DNA from: Acidovorax sp. DW039
Lineage (GTDB): Bacteria > Pseudomonadota > Gammaproteobacteria > Burkholderiales > Burkholderiaceae_C
DNA: 64,000 nucleotides
Direction: 5' to 3'
Assembly (NCBI RefSeq): GCF_037101375.1
Contig: NZ_AP029019.1
Location: 1,488,001 to 1,552,000 of the forward strand
The notes under the pieces were generated by a model, which was given only the letters and a program-made list of their open reading frames with translations, was not told the origin of the DNA and searched no databases. The position numbers were made by a program, and so were the translations under genes. Each line of letters begins with the position of its first letter. Within the stretch, counting starts at the first letter, position 1. Positions 54,085-63,632 of the stretch are shown here, in pieces.

Positions 54085-56753
54085 GCCCCGAGATACCCCG
54101 GCGCATCAAGCTCTTTGTCTGGGGAGGTGTGTCCGCCTTTGTGCTGGCTGTCGTGGCCGTGGCTGCAACGCTCATCTACCAGGCCCGACAGGTAGCGCTG
54201 GTGGATGCCGCCAGCGGTGCCAATCGCTTTGTCGCCAGTGCGGAGGCGGCCCTGAATCGCTCATTCCTGGCGGTGGATGTTTTGCTGGCCAGCATGGACG
54301 AGATTCTGGAGCTGTCGGGCGTGCGGCAGGAATGGCTGGACCCGGAGGTCGCCAGCCAAAGGCTGCGCAGCTCGGCCCGGCAGAACCTCATGGTGCGCTA
54401 CGTTGCGCTGCTGGATGAGAAAGGCCGGGTCATTGCGTCATCGGATGCTGCGGGGGCCTCGCTGTCGGTGTCACTGCCTGCAGGTCTGGCCGACCTGGTG
54501 TTCTCGCAGCCGGTTCCCATGCTCACGGTCAGCGCCCCTGCCGTGAGTTTTGTCAGTGCCGAAAAGGTGCTGTACATGGCACGCCCCATGGCCTTGGCCG
54601 ACGGCTCCCGCATGCTGGCGGTGGCGCAGGTACCTGTGGTGGCATTGGCCGGGGTGCTGACGCAGGGCATGGACATTCCAGGCTTGCAGGTCACTCTGGA
54701 GCGAACTGGCGGGCAGGCCCTTTTGACCTTGCCCCGACAGGAAGAGGGCGAAAAGCTGCTGCTTTCGCCACCCCTGGCTGAACTGGATGCCACGGGCCCC
54801 GCGTGGCAAGCCCGTGCACGGCTTGGCGGCGAGCCCGCGCTGGTGGTGTACCGCCCTTTGATGTACCAGGACTTGCGCATTGCTGCCAGCGTGCCCCGAC
54901 ACGATGCCTTGACGGCATGGCGCTCGACCCGGGATGGCATTGTGCTCACCACCCTGGGTTTTGTTGCGATGATGATCCTGGTTGGCGCAGTATCCATGCG
55001 CTACCTGGACCGCATGACGCAGGCGCGGGTGGCCATCGCCCACTCCAAGGCCACGCTGGACGAGGCGCTGGAGTCCATGGTCAGCGGCTTTGTTCTGCTC
55101 GACAGCCAGATGCGGCTGGTGCAGTGGAACCGGCGGTTTGAGGAGATCTACCCCTGGCTCAAGGGGCACCTGGCACCGCAGATTCCCTTTCGTGAACTCC
55201 TGATGGAGAAAGCCCGGCACCACCTGGAAAACGCGTCGCCTGAAGAGCAGTTGCGCTGGGTGGAGCAACGCGTGGCTGTGCAACGTAATCCGCAAGGCCC
55301 GCATGAACAGGGCCTGCCGGATGGCCGTGTGATCCAGGTGACAGAGCGGCCTACCCCTGATGCCGGGCTGGTGATCACCTACCACGATGTCACCGAACTG
55401 CGCCGGGCCAGCGCAGAGATCGAAAACCTCGCTTTCTACGATCCGCTGACCGGGCTGCCCAATCGCCGCTTGCTGATGGACCGGATTCAGCAGGCCGTGG
55501 CGGCCAACGCCCGCAGTGGCCAGCATGGCGCGCTGCTGTTCCTCGATCTGGACCACTTCAAGACATTGAACGACACCTTGGGACACGAGGTGGGAGACAT
55601 GCTGCTGCGCCAGGTGGCTGAGCGACTGCGGGCCTGCGTGCGCACCGAAGACACGGTGGCCCGCCTGGGTGGGGACGAGTTTGTGGTCATGCTCAAGAAT
55701 CTGGCGGCCAGCCGCAACGATGCGGCTTCGCTGGCCCGGCGCGTGGCCGAGAAAATCTTGCGCCGCCTGAACATGCCGTACGCCTTGGGCGCCCACCTTT
55801 ATCACAGCACGCCCAGCATAGGCGCCACGCTGATCGGCCTGGACATGCAGCCTCCGGTAGATCTGCTTAAACAGGCAGACATTGCGATGTACCAGGTCAA
55901 GTCGCAAGGGCGCAACTCGTTGTGCTTTTTTGACCCCCAGATGCAGGTGGCCATCAACCAGCGGGTGCAGCTGGAAAACGACCTGCAGAAAGCCATTTTT
56001 GAAGGCGAGTTTGAACTCCACTACCAACCCCAGCAGCGCCTGGATGGCCGGATCGTGGGGGTGGAGGGGCTGGTGCGCTGGCGTCACCCCGAGCGGGGCC
56101 TGATTGCTCCCGGGGGGTTCATCGCGGTGGCCGAAGAGAGTGAACTGATCGTGCCGATTGGCTACTGGGTGCTGCGCACCGCCTGCGCGCAGCTGGCAGC
56201 ATGGAAGAGTGATCCGCGGTATCAGCACGTGCAGGTGTCGGTCAACGTGAGCGCCCGGCAGTTCCGTCAGCCTGACTTTGTGGAACGTGTGGTGGAGATC
56301 TTGCGCGAAACCGGCGCGCAAGCCCATCTGCTCAAGCTGGAGCTGACCGAGTCGCTGGTGCTGGACGACGTGGACGACACCATCGCCAAGATGGAGCAGC
56401 TCAAGACCAAAGGCGTGCGCTTCTCTGTGGACGACTTTGGCACCGGTTACTCATCGCTGGCCTACCTCACGCGTCTGCCGCTCGATCAACTGAAGATTGA
56501 CCAGTCCTTTGTGCGCAACCTGGGCGCCAAGCAGACCGATGACGTGATTGTGCAAACCATCATCGGCATGGCACGCAACCTGGAGCTGGACGTGATTGCA
56601 GAAGGCGTGGAGACCGTGGAGCAGCGTGACACCCTGGCCCGTTACGGTTGCCATTACTTCCAGGGCTACCTGCTGGGCAAGCCCATGCCGCTGCACGAGC
56701 TGGAGGCCCTGTTGGGGCATGACCCGGCGCTCCCAGCTGTGGATGCAGCGTAG
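54081..56753 (+). CDS. GGDEF-EAL bifunctional c-di-GMP enzyme with a periplasmic sensor
   Basis: 890 residues. TM1 (about 10-32), a periplasmic Cache-like region (about 35-280), TM2 (about 285-305), a PAS-like domain (about 325-430), GGDEF at about 530 (RLGGDEFVVML, with I-site RTED five residues before), and an EAL domain from about 640 with EGLVRWRHPERG in place of the literal EAL, then DDFGTGYSSLAYLTRL and LKIDQSFV. Both active sites look intact. It is translationally coupled to the DctP-type gene upstream. It makes or breaks c-di-GMP in response to a periplasmic cue. Confidence 0.93.
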   Translation: MSPEIPRRIKLFVWGGVSAFVLAVVAVAATLIYQARQVALVDAASGANRFVASAEAALNRSFLAVDVLLASMDEILELSGVRQEWLDPEVASQRLRSSARQNLMVRYVALLDEKGRVIASSDAAGASLSVSLPAGLADLVFSQPVPMLTVSAPAVSFVSAEKVLYMARPMALADGSRMLAVAQVPVVALAGVLTQGMDIPGLQVTLERTGGQALLTLPRQEEGEKLLLSPPLAELDATGPAWQARARLGGEPALVVYRPLMYQDLRIAASVPRHDALTAWRSTRDGIVLTTLGFVAMMILVGAVSMRYLDRMTQARVAIAHSKATLDEALESMVSGFVLLDSQMRLVQWNRRFEEIYPWLKGHLAPQIPFRELLMEKARHHLENASPEEQLRWVEQRVAVQRNPQGPHEQGLPDGRVIQVTERPTPDAGLVITYHDVTELRRASAEIENLAFYDPLTGLPNRRLLMDRIQQAVAANARSGQHGALLFLDLDHFKTLNDTLGHEVGDMLLRQVAERLRACVRTEDTVARLGGDEFVVMLKNLAASRNDAASLARRVAEKILRRLNMPYALGAHLYHSTPSIGATLIGLDMQPPVDLLKQADIAMYQVKSQGRNSLCFFDPQMQVAINQRVQLENDLQKAIFEGEFELHYQPQQRLDGRIVGVEGLVRWRHPERGLIAPGGFIAVAEESELIVPIGYWVLRTACAQLAAWKSDPRYQHVQVSVNVSARQFRQPDFVERVVEILRETGAQAHLLKLELTESLVLDDVDDTIAKMEQLKTKGVRFSVDDFGTGYSSLAYLTRLPLDQLKIDQSFVRNLGAKQTDDVIVQTIIGMARNLELDVIAEGVETVEQRDTLARYGCHYFQGYLLGKPMPLHELEALLGHDPALPAVDAA

Positions 56754-56814
56754 GCTGAAGTTTTTTCGCCGTCCGCTGTGCGGCGGAGTCGATCCTTGCG
56801 GAGTGGCCTTGGGT

Positions 56815-57714
56815 TCAGCGCCGTGAAGACACCAGAATGCCTCCCACGATCAGCGCAAACGCCACGCCGTGAAAGAGGTGAGGACGCTCGCCCAGGAAGG
56901 CTGCAGACAGCAGGGCCGCAAAAAGCGGCGTGAGGTTGATGAAAAAGCCCGCCACGGCAGGCCCGGCACGTTGCACCCCCACCCCCCAGCAGCGGTAGGC
57001 CAGCACCGCCGGGCCGATTGCTATGAACGCCAGGGCCGCTGCCAGCGCCCAGCTCCATTCGATGTGAGTGCGCCCCAGGCTCCATTCCACGCCTGCAAAA
57101 CTGCCGGACCATGCCAGGCCGAAGACCAGTTGCGCCATCAGGAATGCAGCCCAGTCGCTGCGCAGGCCCGCCGGTTCGCTGGTGCGCACCAGCAGCCAGC
57201 TATAAAAAGACCATGACCCCGTAGCCAGCAGCATGAACAGATCGCCCGGCACCAGGCGCAAAGCCAGCAGCTGGCTCCACTCCCCCCGGCTGAGCACGAT
57301 CAGCACCCCCAGAATCGACAGCACCGCTCCTGCCAGCTGTTGGCGCGTGACCTTGGCACCAAAGAACAAGCTCCCCACAGCCAGCATCCATACCGGCATG
57401 CTGGAGCCCACCAGCGTCACGTTGATGGGGGTGGAGGTCTGCAGGGCCATGTACTGCAAAGCGTTGTAGAGGCCGATGCCCAGCAGGCCCAGCACGGCAT
57501 AGCGTTGCCAGTGAGGCCACAGGGGGCTGTCCTTGCGCAGCACGTGGCGCGCCAGGGGCAGCAGGATGGCGAAGGCCAGTACCCAGCGCACAAAGTTCAG
57601 GGTGATGGGGGGGATCATTGTGTGCACCAGTCGGCCCACCACAGCATTGCCGGCCCATAGCAGCGGGGCCGTGGTCAGCAGCGCTGCGGTGCCGGGAGTC
57701 AGTCGTTGAGTCAT
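56815..57714 (-). CDS. EamA/DMT-family transporter
   Basis: 299 residues starting MTQRLTPGTAALLTTAPLLW, with ten TM segments and two EamA repeats (LLWAGNAVVGRLVHTMIPP; LATGSWSFYSWLLVRT). It exports an unknown small molecule. Divergent from the quinone oxidoreductase gene across about 95 bp. The start at 57714 fits the first TM. Confidence 0.88.
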   Translation of the reverse strand: MTQRLTPGTAALLTTAPLLWAGNAVVGRLVHTMIPPITLNFVRWVLAFAILLPLARHVLRKDSPLWPHWQRYAVLGLLGIGLYNALQYMALQTSTPINVTLVGSSMPVWMLAVGSLFFGAKVTRQQLAGAVLSILGVLIVLSRGEWSQLLALRLVPGDLFMLLATGSWSFYSWLLVRTSEPAGLRSDWAAFLMAQLVFGLAWSGSFAGVEWSLGRTHIEWSWALAAALAFIAIGPAVLAYRCWGVGVQRAGPAVAGFFINLTPLFAALLSAAFLGERPHLFHGVAFALIVGGILVSSRR

Positions 57715-57809
57715 GGTGGCAACTGTAACGGGCTGGCATCTGCAAGGCTTGCAGAAACATGGCACGATGCCTGCCGTTTTGTCACTCGCATTACAGGAGA
57801 CCCCGAGCC

Positions 57810-58793
57810 ATGACCCTTGCCGTCCAGATCCGCCAGCATGGCGGCCCCGAAGAGTTGCAACTTGTCGATGTGAACGTGGGCGAACCTGGCCCGGGCGAGA
57901 TCCGTATCCGCCACCATGCCATCGGCCTGAATTTCATCGATGTGTACCACCGCACCGGCCTGTACCCGCTGAACATGCCCGCAGGCATTGGCATGGAGGG
58001 CGCAGGCGTGGTGGAGGCCGTGGGCGAGGGCGTCACCCATCTGAAGGTGGGTGACCGTGCCGCCTATGCCAGCAACCCGCCCGGCAGCTACAGCGAGGTG
58101 CGCGTGATGCCCGCCAAGACGGTGTGCAAACTGCCCGACGCCATCAGCTTTGAAACCGGCGCGGCAATGATGCTCAAGGGCCTGACAGCGCAGTACCTGC
58201 TGAAAAAGACGCTGCCCGTGGAGGGCCTGCAGGCCGGCGACTTTGTGCTGTTCCACGCGGCCGCTGGTGGGGTGGGGCTGATTGCCTGCCAATGGGCCAA
58301 GGCACTGGGCCTGCAACTGATCGGTACGGCCGGGTCCGACGCCAAGTGCCAGCTGGCACTGGCCAATGGGGCGGCCCACGCCATCAACTACATCACCGAA
58401 GACTTTGCGGCCCGGGTGAAGGACATCACTGGCGGCAAGGGCGTGAAAGTGGTGTACGACTCGGTGGGCAAGGACACCTGGGACAAGTCGCTGGACTGCC
58501 TGCGCCCCTTCGGCCTGATGGCCAGCTTTGGCAATGCCTCTGGCCCTGTGCCTCCGTTTGCACCCGGCGCACTGGGGGCCAAGGGCTCGCTGTACGTCAC
58601 GCGCCAGACGCTGTTCACCCACATCGCCACCCGTGAAAGCACCCAGGCCATGGCCGACGACCTGTTTGCCGTGGTGGCCAGCGGGCAGGTAAAGATCCAT
58701 ATCGACCAGCGCTACCCCCTGGCCCAGGTGCAGCAGGCGCACCGGGACCTGGAGGCACGCAAGACCACCGGCTGCACCATTCTCACGCTGTGA
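57810..58793 (+). CDS. Quinone oxidoreductase (zinc-independent MDR, QorA type)
   Basis: 327 residues, NADPH-dependent. Substrate-side blocks are GLNFIDVYHRTGLYPLNMPA and GMEGAGVVEAVGEGVTHLK. The cofactor loop is HAAAGGVGLIACQWAKALG. No catalytic or structural zinc Cys cluster is seen, as expected for QOR. It reduces quinones by one electron or handles reactive aldehydes. GGAGA precedes the ATG at 57810. The stop overlaps the GTG start of the next (Nudix) gene. Confidence 0.91.
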   Translation: MTLAVQIRQHGGPEELQLVDVNVGEPGPGEIRIRHHAIGLNFIDVYHRTGLYPLNMPAGIGMEGAGVVEAVGEGVTHLKVGDRAAYASNPPGSYSEVRVMPAKTVCKLPDAISFETGAAMMLKGLTAQYLLKKTLPVEGLQAGDFVLFHAAAGGVGLIACQWAKALGLQLIGTAGSDAKCQLALANGAAHAINYITEDFAARVKDITGGKGVKVVYDSVGKDTWDKSLDCLRPFGLMASFGNASGPVPPFAPGALGAKGSLYVTRQTLFTHIATRESTQAMADDLFAVVASGQVKIHIDQRYPLAQVQQAHRDLEARKTTGCTILTL

Positions 58794-59638
58794 GCGGCGC
58801 GTTTTTTCCTCCGGCCTGGGCCACTTCTGCCCCTGGCCCGTGGCTGCAGCCGGTGCGGCAGGCCGCGCAGCAACCCCCTGCGCAGCCCCGCGTTGCATTG
58901 CACGTGGCCGGTCATGCGGTGGGCTCTGTGGTACAAGGTTTCTTTGAAGAAATCGGCCTGCAGCGCATGATGGATAAGCGCTGGCAGCTATATTTTCAGG
59001 AGCATCCTCAGCAACCGGCCTGGTACCTGGACGTAGCGCCTGAAGACGCCACGGCGGCGCTCAATGCCGTTGCCGCCGCATTGCGCACTGCCGGGCGCTG
59101 CGGCCCCTGGCGCGATGAGCAACTGGCCGTGCCCAACCCGCAAGGGGATGTGGTGGCTACCGTTGAGCGCGGAGCCGTGCGCGTGCTGGGCATCGCCACC
59201 CGCGCCGTGCATCTGGTGGGCGTGGCACCGGATGGACGCATGTGGGTGCAGCAGCGCTCTCACACCAAGCCCAACAACCCGGGCATGTGGGACACGCTGA
59301 TGGGTGGCATGGTCTCCGCGCAGGACACCCTGCCTGAAGCTCTGGCCCGTGAAACCTGGGAGGAAGCGGGGCTGGAGGTGGACCAGTTGCACCGCGTGGC
59401 GCACGGCGGCTACGTGGAGTTCTCCCGCCCCAGCCGTGAAGGCGGTGGCGTAGGCTTCATGCGTGAGCGCATCGACTGGTTCCAGGCCGTTGTGCCCGAA
59501 GGCATGGAGCCCGCCAACCAGGACGGAGAGGTGGAGCGATTTGAACTGTTGCAAAACGGGCCACTGCTGCACCGCCTGGAGCAAGGCTTGTTCACGCCCG
59601 AGGCCGCGCTGGTGATTGCCGGGTATTGCGGCTGGTAG
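58790..59638 (+). CDS. Nudix hydrolase with N-terminal DUF4743-like region
   Basis: 282 residues starting with GTG, overlapping the upstream stop by 4 bp. The Nudix box is GGMVSAQDTLPEALARETWE plus EAGL. It matches Gx5Ex7REUXEExGU except that the first Glu is Asp; the RExxEE metal-binding part is intact. The N-terminal 130 residues resemble DUF4743. Residues 56-71 (GLQRMMDKRWQLYFQE) are encoded by repeat R8. The substrate (a nucleoside diphosphate linked to X) is unknown. Confidence 0.84.
   Translation: MSGAFFPPAWATSAPGPWLQPVRQAAQQPPAQPRVALHVAGHAVGSVVQGFFEEIGLQRMMDKRWQLYFQEHPQQPAWYLDVAPEDATAALNAVAAALRTAGRCGPWRDEQLAVPNPQGDVVATVERGAVRVLGIATRAVHLVGVAPDGRMWVQQRSHTKPNNPGMWDTLMGGMVSAQDTLPEALARETWEEAGLEVDQLHRVAHGGYVEFSRPSREGGGVGFMRERIDWFQAVVPEGMEPANQDGEVERFELLQNGPLLHRLEQGLFTPEAALVIAGYCGW
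58955..59003 (-). repeat. 49-bp double-palindrome element, copy R8 (inside the Nudix gene)
   Basis: On the plus strand it reads GGCCTGCAGCGCATGATG, then GATAAGCGCTGGCAGCTA, then TATTTTCAGGAGC. Exactly 49 bp and in the same phase of the gene as copy R4 is in its own. The TAG near the end of the consensus is absent, so the frame stays open. Confidence 0.78.
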
Positions 59639-59666
59639 TCCGCCAGCGTTGTCCGCTTTTCTGTTT

Positions 59667-59715
59667 GCTATTGAATTAATAGCTGCTTGCGCTTGATTGT
59701 CAAGCGCTGGAAGCC
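59667..59715 (+). repeat. 49-bp double-palindrome element, copy R9 (intergenic, best preserved)
   Basis: Left palindrome GCTATT-GAATT-AATAGC, then TGCTT, then right palindrome GCGCTTGA-TTG-TCAAGCGC, then TGGAAGCC. Exactly 49 bp. Both hairpins are perfect, which makes this the reference copy. It lies between the convergent Nudix and LysR genes; the LysR stop codon lies inside it. Confidence 0.9.
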
Positions 59716-60602
59716 CGTTGGGTGGCTACTTCCCGCACCAGGTTCCACGCCGCCTGCGCCACCGGAGACAGCGCCCGGTTGCGGCGGTGGACCAGCACAA
59801 TCTCCCGGTCGACCTGAGGGCGCAAGGGGCGCACCGCCAACCGGGGCAGCCCTTCGGGCGGCAACGCCAACGTGGGGATGACAGACACGCCCAGGCCTGC
59901 ATCCAGCATGCGGAAGATGGTGGTGGGATGCCCCACCTCTTGCGCCACGGTGCATTCCACGCCGTGGCTTTGCAGGGCCCGGTCAATCAGCCTGCGACTG
60001 CCGGAGGCATGGTCAAGCAGCACCAGCGCTTCGCCCGCCAGATCGGTCCAGCGCACCTGCCGCTTGCGCGCCAGCCGGTGGCCCGGCGGGCAGGCCAGGC
60101 AAAACGGCTCGGTCAGGATGGTTTCGCACTCCAGCGCATCGCGCTCGCCTGGGTCAATCACCACCCCAAAATCCACCTCGCCCGACAACACGCTGGCCAG
60201 CACATCGCTTTGCATGCGGTCCAGCAGCACCAGCTCCAGACCCGGCAGGGTGGCCTGGCAGCGTGCAATGCACTCGGGCATGAGGTTGGCCGACAGGGTG
60301 GGGCTGCTGGCCACGCGCACCCGGCCACGTTGACCGCTTGCCAGCTCCCGCACATCCAGCAGGGCGCTTTCCAGCTCTTCCATCACGCGCGGCAGCCGGG
60401 CTGCCAGGCGCTGGCCGGCTTCGGTCAGCGTGACCTCGCGGGTGGTGCGGTTCAGCAGCTTCAGGCCCAGCTGGGCTTCCAGCTCGGTGATGCAGCGGCT
60501 CACAGCGGGTTGGGTCAGCCCGATGGCGTCGCCCGTGCGGCTGAAGTTGCGCGTGCCCGCAACGGACTGAAAGACCAGCAGCTGGCGTAAGGTGATATTC
60601 AT
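59700..60602 (-). CDS. LysR-family transcriptional regulator
   Basis: 300 residues. HTH in RQLLVFQSVAGTRNFSRTGD and IGLTQPAVSRCITELEAQLG, then an effector-binding domain (VRVASSPTLSANLMPECIAR and on). Divergent from a BASS transporter gene across about 140 bp, so it most likely regulates that gene. Its last five residues lie within repeat R9. Confidence 0.91.
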   Translation of the reverse strand: MNITLRQLLVFQSVAGTRNFSRTGDAIGLTQPAVSRCITELEAQLGLKLLNRTTREVTLTEAGQRLAARLPRVMEELESALLDVRELASGQRGRVRVASSPTLSANLMPECIARCQATLPGLELVLLDRMQSDVLASVLSGEVDFGVVIDPGERDALECETILTEPFCLACPPGHRLARKRQVRWTDLAGEALVLLDHASGSRRLIDRALQSHGVECTVAQEVGHPTTIFRMLDAGLGVSVIPTLALPPEGLPRLAVRPLRPQVDREIVLVHRRNRALSPVAQAAWNLVREVATQRASSA

Positions 60603-60741
60603 GCACTCAAATCATAAATCCATCAGAGAAATCCATTTCTCTTTGGAATCAAGCTCGGGTCCAATGCGCGCACTCGCCCATTCAGCCCCGATGGGCTGCA
60701 ATCCCTGACCAGCCACTCCCTCATTCACCCGCTCACCTCCT

Positions 60742-61746
60742 ATGGCCCGCTCTCGCTTCCTTCCCGACAATTTCACCCTGGCCTTGCTGGGCACCGTCAC
60801 CTTGGCCAGCCTGCTGCCTGCGCATGGCGTCGCAGCGCAGGCGCTGGAAGGGCTGACCGTAGCCGCTGTGGCGTTGCTGTTCTTTTTGCACGGGGCCAAG
60901 CTCTCGCGCGATGCCATCGTGGCGGGGCTCTCGCACTGGCGGCTGCATCTGGTGGTGGTGGCGACTACGTTTGTGCTGTTTCCGCTGCTGGGCTGGGCGC
61001 TGCGCCCGGTGCTGCAGCCTTTGGTCACGCCCGGGCTTTACACCGGCATCCTGTACCTGTGCGTGCTGCCTGCCACCGTGCAGTCGGCCATTGCCTTCAC
61101 AGCCATGGCGCGCGGCAACATGCCTGCGGCCATCTGTAGCGCTTCTGCGTCAACCCTACTGGGCATCGTGATCACGCCCCTGCTGGTGGGGCTGGTGTTG
61201 CCCGACGTGCCTGCACAGGGGGGCTCTGCCCAGCCTGACACGCTGGCCAGCATTGGCCGCATCACGCTGCAACTGCTGGTGCCCTTTGTGGCAGGTCACC
61301 TGTTGCGCCCCTGGATCGGCAACTTCGTCAAGCAACGCGCTGCGGTGCTCAAGTTTGTGGACCAGGGCTCCATCCTGCTGGTGGTGTACACCGCATTCAG
61401 TGCGGCGGTGGTCGAGGGCTTGTGGGGCCAGTTACCCCTGCCCGCATTGTTGGGGCTGGTGCTGGTGTGTGCCGTGCTGCTGGCCATGGCCTTGGTCAGC
61501 ACCACCTGGGCGGCGCGCCGTCTGGGCTTTTCCAAAGAAGATGAAATCACCATCGTCTTCTGCGGCTCCAAAAAGAGCCTGGCCAGTGGCGTGCCCATGG
61601 CCAAGGTGCTGTTCGCATCACATGCCGTGGGCGCTGTGGTGCTGCCCCTGATGGTGTTCCACCAGATGCAGCTGATGGTGTGCGCCGTGCTGGCGCAACG
61701 CTATGCGCAGCGCCCCGTGCCTGAGCAGCAGGCTGTAACCGCCTGA
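60742..61746 (+). CDS. Bile acid:sodium symporter-family (BASS/YfeH-like) transporter
   Basis: 334 residues, about ten TM segments (LALLGTVTLASLLPAHG at the start). BASS-type blocks are LYLCVLPATVQSAIAFTAMA and FCGSKKSLASGVPMAKVLF. The latter places it in the SBF-like/YfeH branch rather than with true bile acid carriers. It moves an organic anion with sodium; the substrate is unknown. The divergent LysR gene is its likely regulator. Confidence 0.9.
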   Translation: MARSRFLPDNFTLALLGTVTLASLLPAHGVAAQALEGLTVAAVALLFFLHGAKLSRDAIVAGLSHWRLHLVVVATTFVLFPLLGWALRPVLQPLVTPGLYTGILYLCVLPATVQSAIAFTAMARGNMPAAICSASASTLLGIVITPLLVGLVLPDVPAQGGSAQPDTLASIGRITLQLLVPFVAGHLLRPWIGNFVKQRAAVLKFVDQGSILLVVYTAFSAAVVEGLWGQLPLPALLGLVLVCAVLLAMALVSTTWAARRLGFSKEDEITIVFCGSKKSLASGVPMAKVLFASHAVGAVVLPLMVFHQMQLMVCAVLAQRYAQRPVPEQQAVTA

Positions 61747-61772
61747 ACGCAGGCACTGCCTGGAGAGCCGCT

Positions 61773-63428
61773 CTAAATTTGCTCTGGCGTGGGCTTGAGG
61801 CGGCTGGGTGCCAGGGCTCCTGCAGACTCCAGAATGGGGTACGCAATGGAGCACAGCAGCGAGTTGATGCGCTTGAGTTCACTGATCAGGTCAATATGCA
61901 GCGAGCTGGTTTCAATGCTCTGCACCGTGTTGTCTGACAGCCGCGCCAGGTGCGTTGCCGAGTAGGCCCGCTCCAGGTCGCGAAAGCGCGCTTTTTCTTC
62001 CAGCAGTTTCTGCGCGTCGCGCACATTGCCGTTGAGGAACACGCTCATGGCCAGCCGCAGGTTGGCCACCAGCCGGGTGTGCAGTTCGTTGATTTCTTCC
62101 ATGCCCGCTTCAGAGAAGTGGCGGCCCTTCTTGATTTTCTTGTCCTCAATGTCGATCAGCACGCGCTCGATGATGTCGCCGATCTGCTCCATGTTGATGG
62201 TGAAGCTGATGATGTCCGCCCAGCGGCGGCCTTCGCGCTCATCCAGCGCCTCGCGCGAGATCTTGGTCATGTAGTACTTGATGGCCGAGTACAGCTCATC
62301 CACCTGATCGTCCAGCTTGCGCAGATCTTCCGCCAGCTTCTGGTCGTCCGTACGGATCACCTGGTGCAGGCCCAGCAGCATGGACTCCACCACATCGGCC
62401 TGGTGCAAGGCCTCACGCGCCGCGCAAGAGATGGCCAGGGAAGGCGTGGCCAGTGCAGAAGGGTCCAGGTGCTGGGGGCGGCTGCCTGCAGCTGCTTGGG
62501 CATCGGCCACCGGCAGCAGTTTTTGCACGGCGCGCGCCACAGTGCCCGTCAACGCGATGCACACCAGCCCCACCACCAGATTGAACGCAAGGTGGAAGAG
62601 GACGACCAGCGATGCAATGTCCGGCACATGGGGGCGGGCGTGCTGCAGCCACAGGCCAATCATGGGTGTCATGATGACGACCCCGATGATCTTGAAGAAC
62701 AGGTTGCCCAAGGGGACTTGCCGGGTCTGGATATTGGCGCGCAAGGTAGTCATCACCGCCAGCAAGCCACTGCCCAGGTTAGCCCCCACCACCAGTCCCA
62801 GAGCCACATCGACCGGAATGCCGCCTGACCCGGCCAAAGTGGCTGTCAGCAGCACCGTGGCAAGGCTGGAGTAAGACAGCACCGCCAGCACGGCCCCGGT
62901 GAAGATTTCAAGCAGCAGGTCACTCGTCAGCGCGCTCAGCAGGGTGCGCACGGTGGGGGATTGGGTGAGCACCGTGGTGGACTCGGTAATCAGCCGCAAG
63001 GCCAGCAGCATCAGGCCCAGGCCGATGAGCACGCGCCCCACGCGGCCCGCGGCCGTGTCTTTGCGGGAGATGAAGAGCACCACCCCCACGAAGATGAAGA
63101 GGGGAGAGAGCCACGACAGATCCAAAGAGAAAACCACCGCCATCACGCTGGTGCCTACGTCGGCACCCAGCATCACCGCCAGCGCTGCAGGCAGCCCCAC
63201 CAGCCCTTGCCCTACGAAGGACGAAACGATGAGCGCCGTGGCCGTGCTGGACTGCACCAGCGCCGTGACCCCCATGCCCGAGAGCACCGCAGTGAACCGG
63301 GTGCTGACGCTGCGCGCGATGAACTGCCGCAGGTTTGCGCCGAACACGCGCAGGATGCCTGTGCGCACCAGATGGGTGCCCCAGATGAGCAAGGCCACAG
63401 CAGCCAACAAATTCAAAAGATGCTTCAT
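61773..63428 (-). CDS. Na/Pi cotransporter family protein with PhoU-like domain
   Basis: 551 residues. The N-terminal membrane half has two NaPi repeats (GMGVTALVQSSTATALIVSS; SYSSLATVLLTATLAGSGG), each with a QSS- or SSL-type signature. A cytoplasmic PhoU-like helical domain fills about 340-540 (RKLDDQVDELYSAIKYYMTK). It couples phosphate uptake or efflux to sodium. No pho-box search could be run. The gene is convergent with the BASS gene. Confidence 0.91.
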   Translation of the reverse strand: MKHLLNLLAAVALLIWGTHLVRTGILRVFGANLRQFIARSVSTRFTAVLSGMGVTALVQSSTATALIVSSFVGQGLVGLPAALAVMLGADVGTSVMAVVFSLDLSWLSPLFIFVGVVLFISRKDTAAGRVGRVLIGLGLMLLALRLITESTTVLTQSPTVRTLLSALTSDLLLEIFTGAVLAVLSYSSLATVLLTATLAGSGGIPVDVALGLVVGANLGSGLLAVMTTLRANIQTRQVPLGNLFFKIIGVVIMTPMIGLWLQHARPHVPDIASLVVLFHLAFNLVVGLVCIALTGTVARAVQKLLPVADAQAAAGSRPQHLDPSALATPSLAISCAAREALHQADVVESMLLGLHQVIRTDDQKLAEDLRKLDDQVDELYSAIKYYMTKISREALDEREGRRWADIISFTINMEQIGDIIERVLIDIEDKKIKKGRHFSEAGMEEINELHTRLVANLRLAMSVFLNGNVRDAQKLLEEKARFRDLERAYSATHLARLSDNTVQSIETSSLHIDLISELKRINSLLCSIAYPILESAGALAPSRLKPTPEQI

Positions 63429-63632
63429 GAAATACCGTCGTTCTTCTTCTTGGTTCTTACCCTGCCGCCAGCGCAGCGGTCTGTCAGCGATGACGCTGCA
63501 AGAATCGCGCTCGCCAGAGATGTCATAAAAATGTCATACAGCATACTCCTAAATCGATAGCGCCTGCAGGCATGCCCCCAAGGGGGACATTGCATTGAAA
63601 TGGACCGATGGTGGGGAGGTCAATCGCCCGCG

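Noticed and set aside
63545..63575. Possible tenth copy of the 49-bp element (ATCGATAGCGCCTGCAGGC)
   Set aside because: Only the left part resembles the element; the GCGCTTG core and right hairpin are missing.
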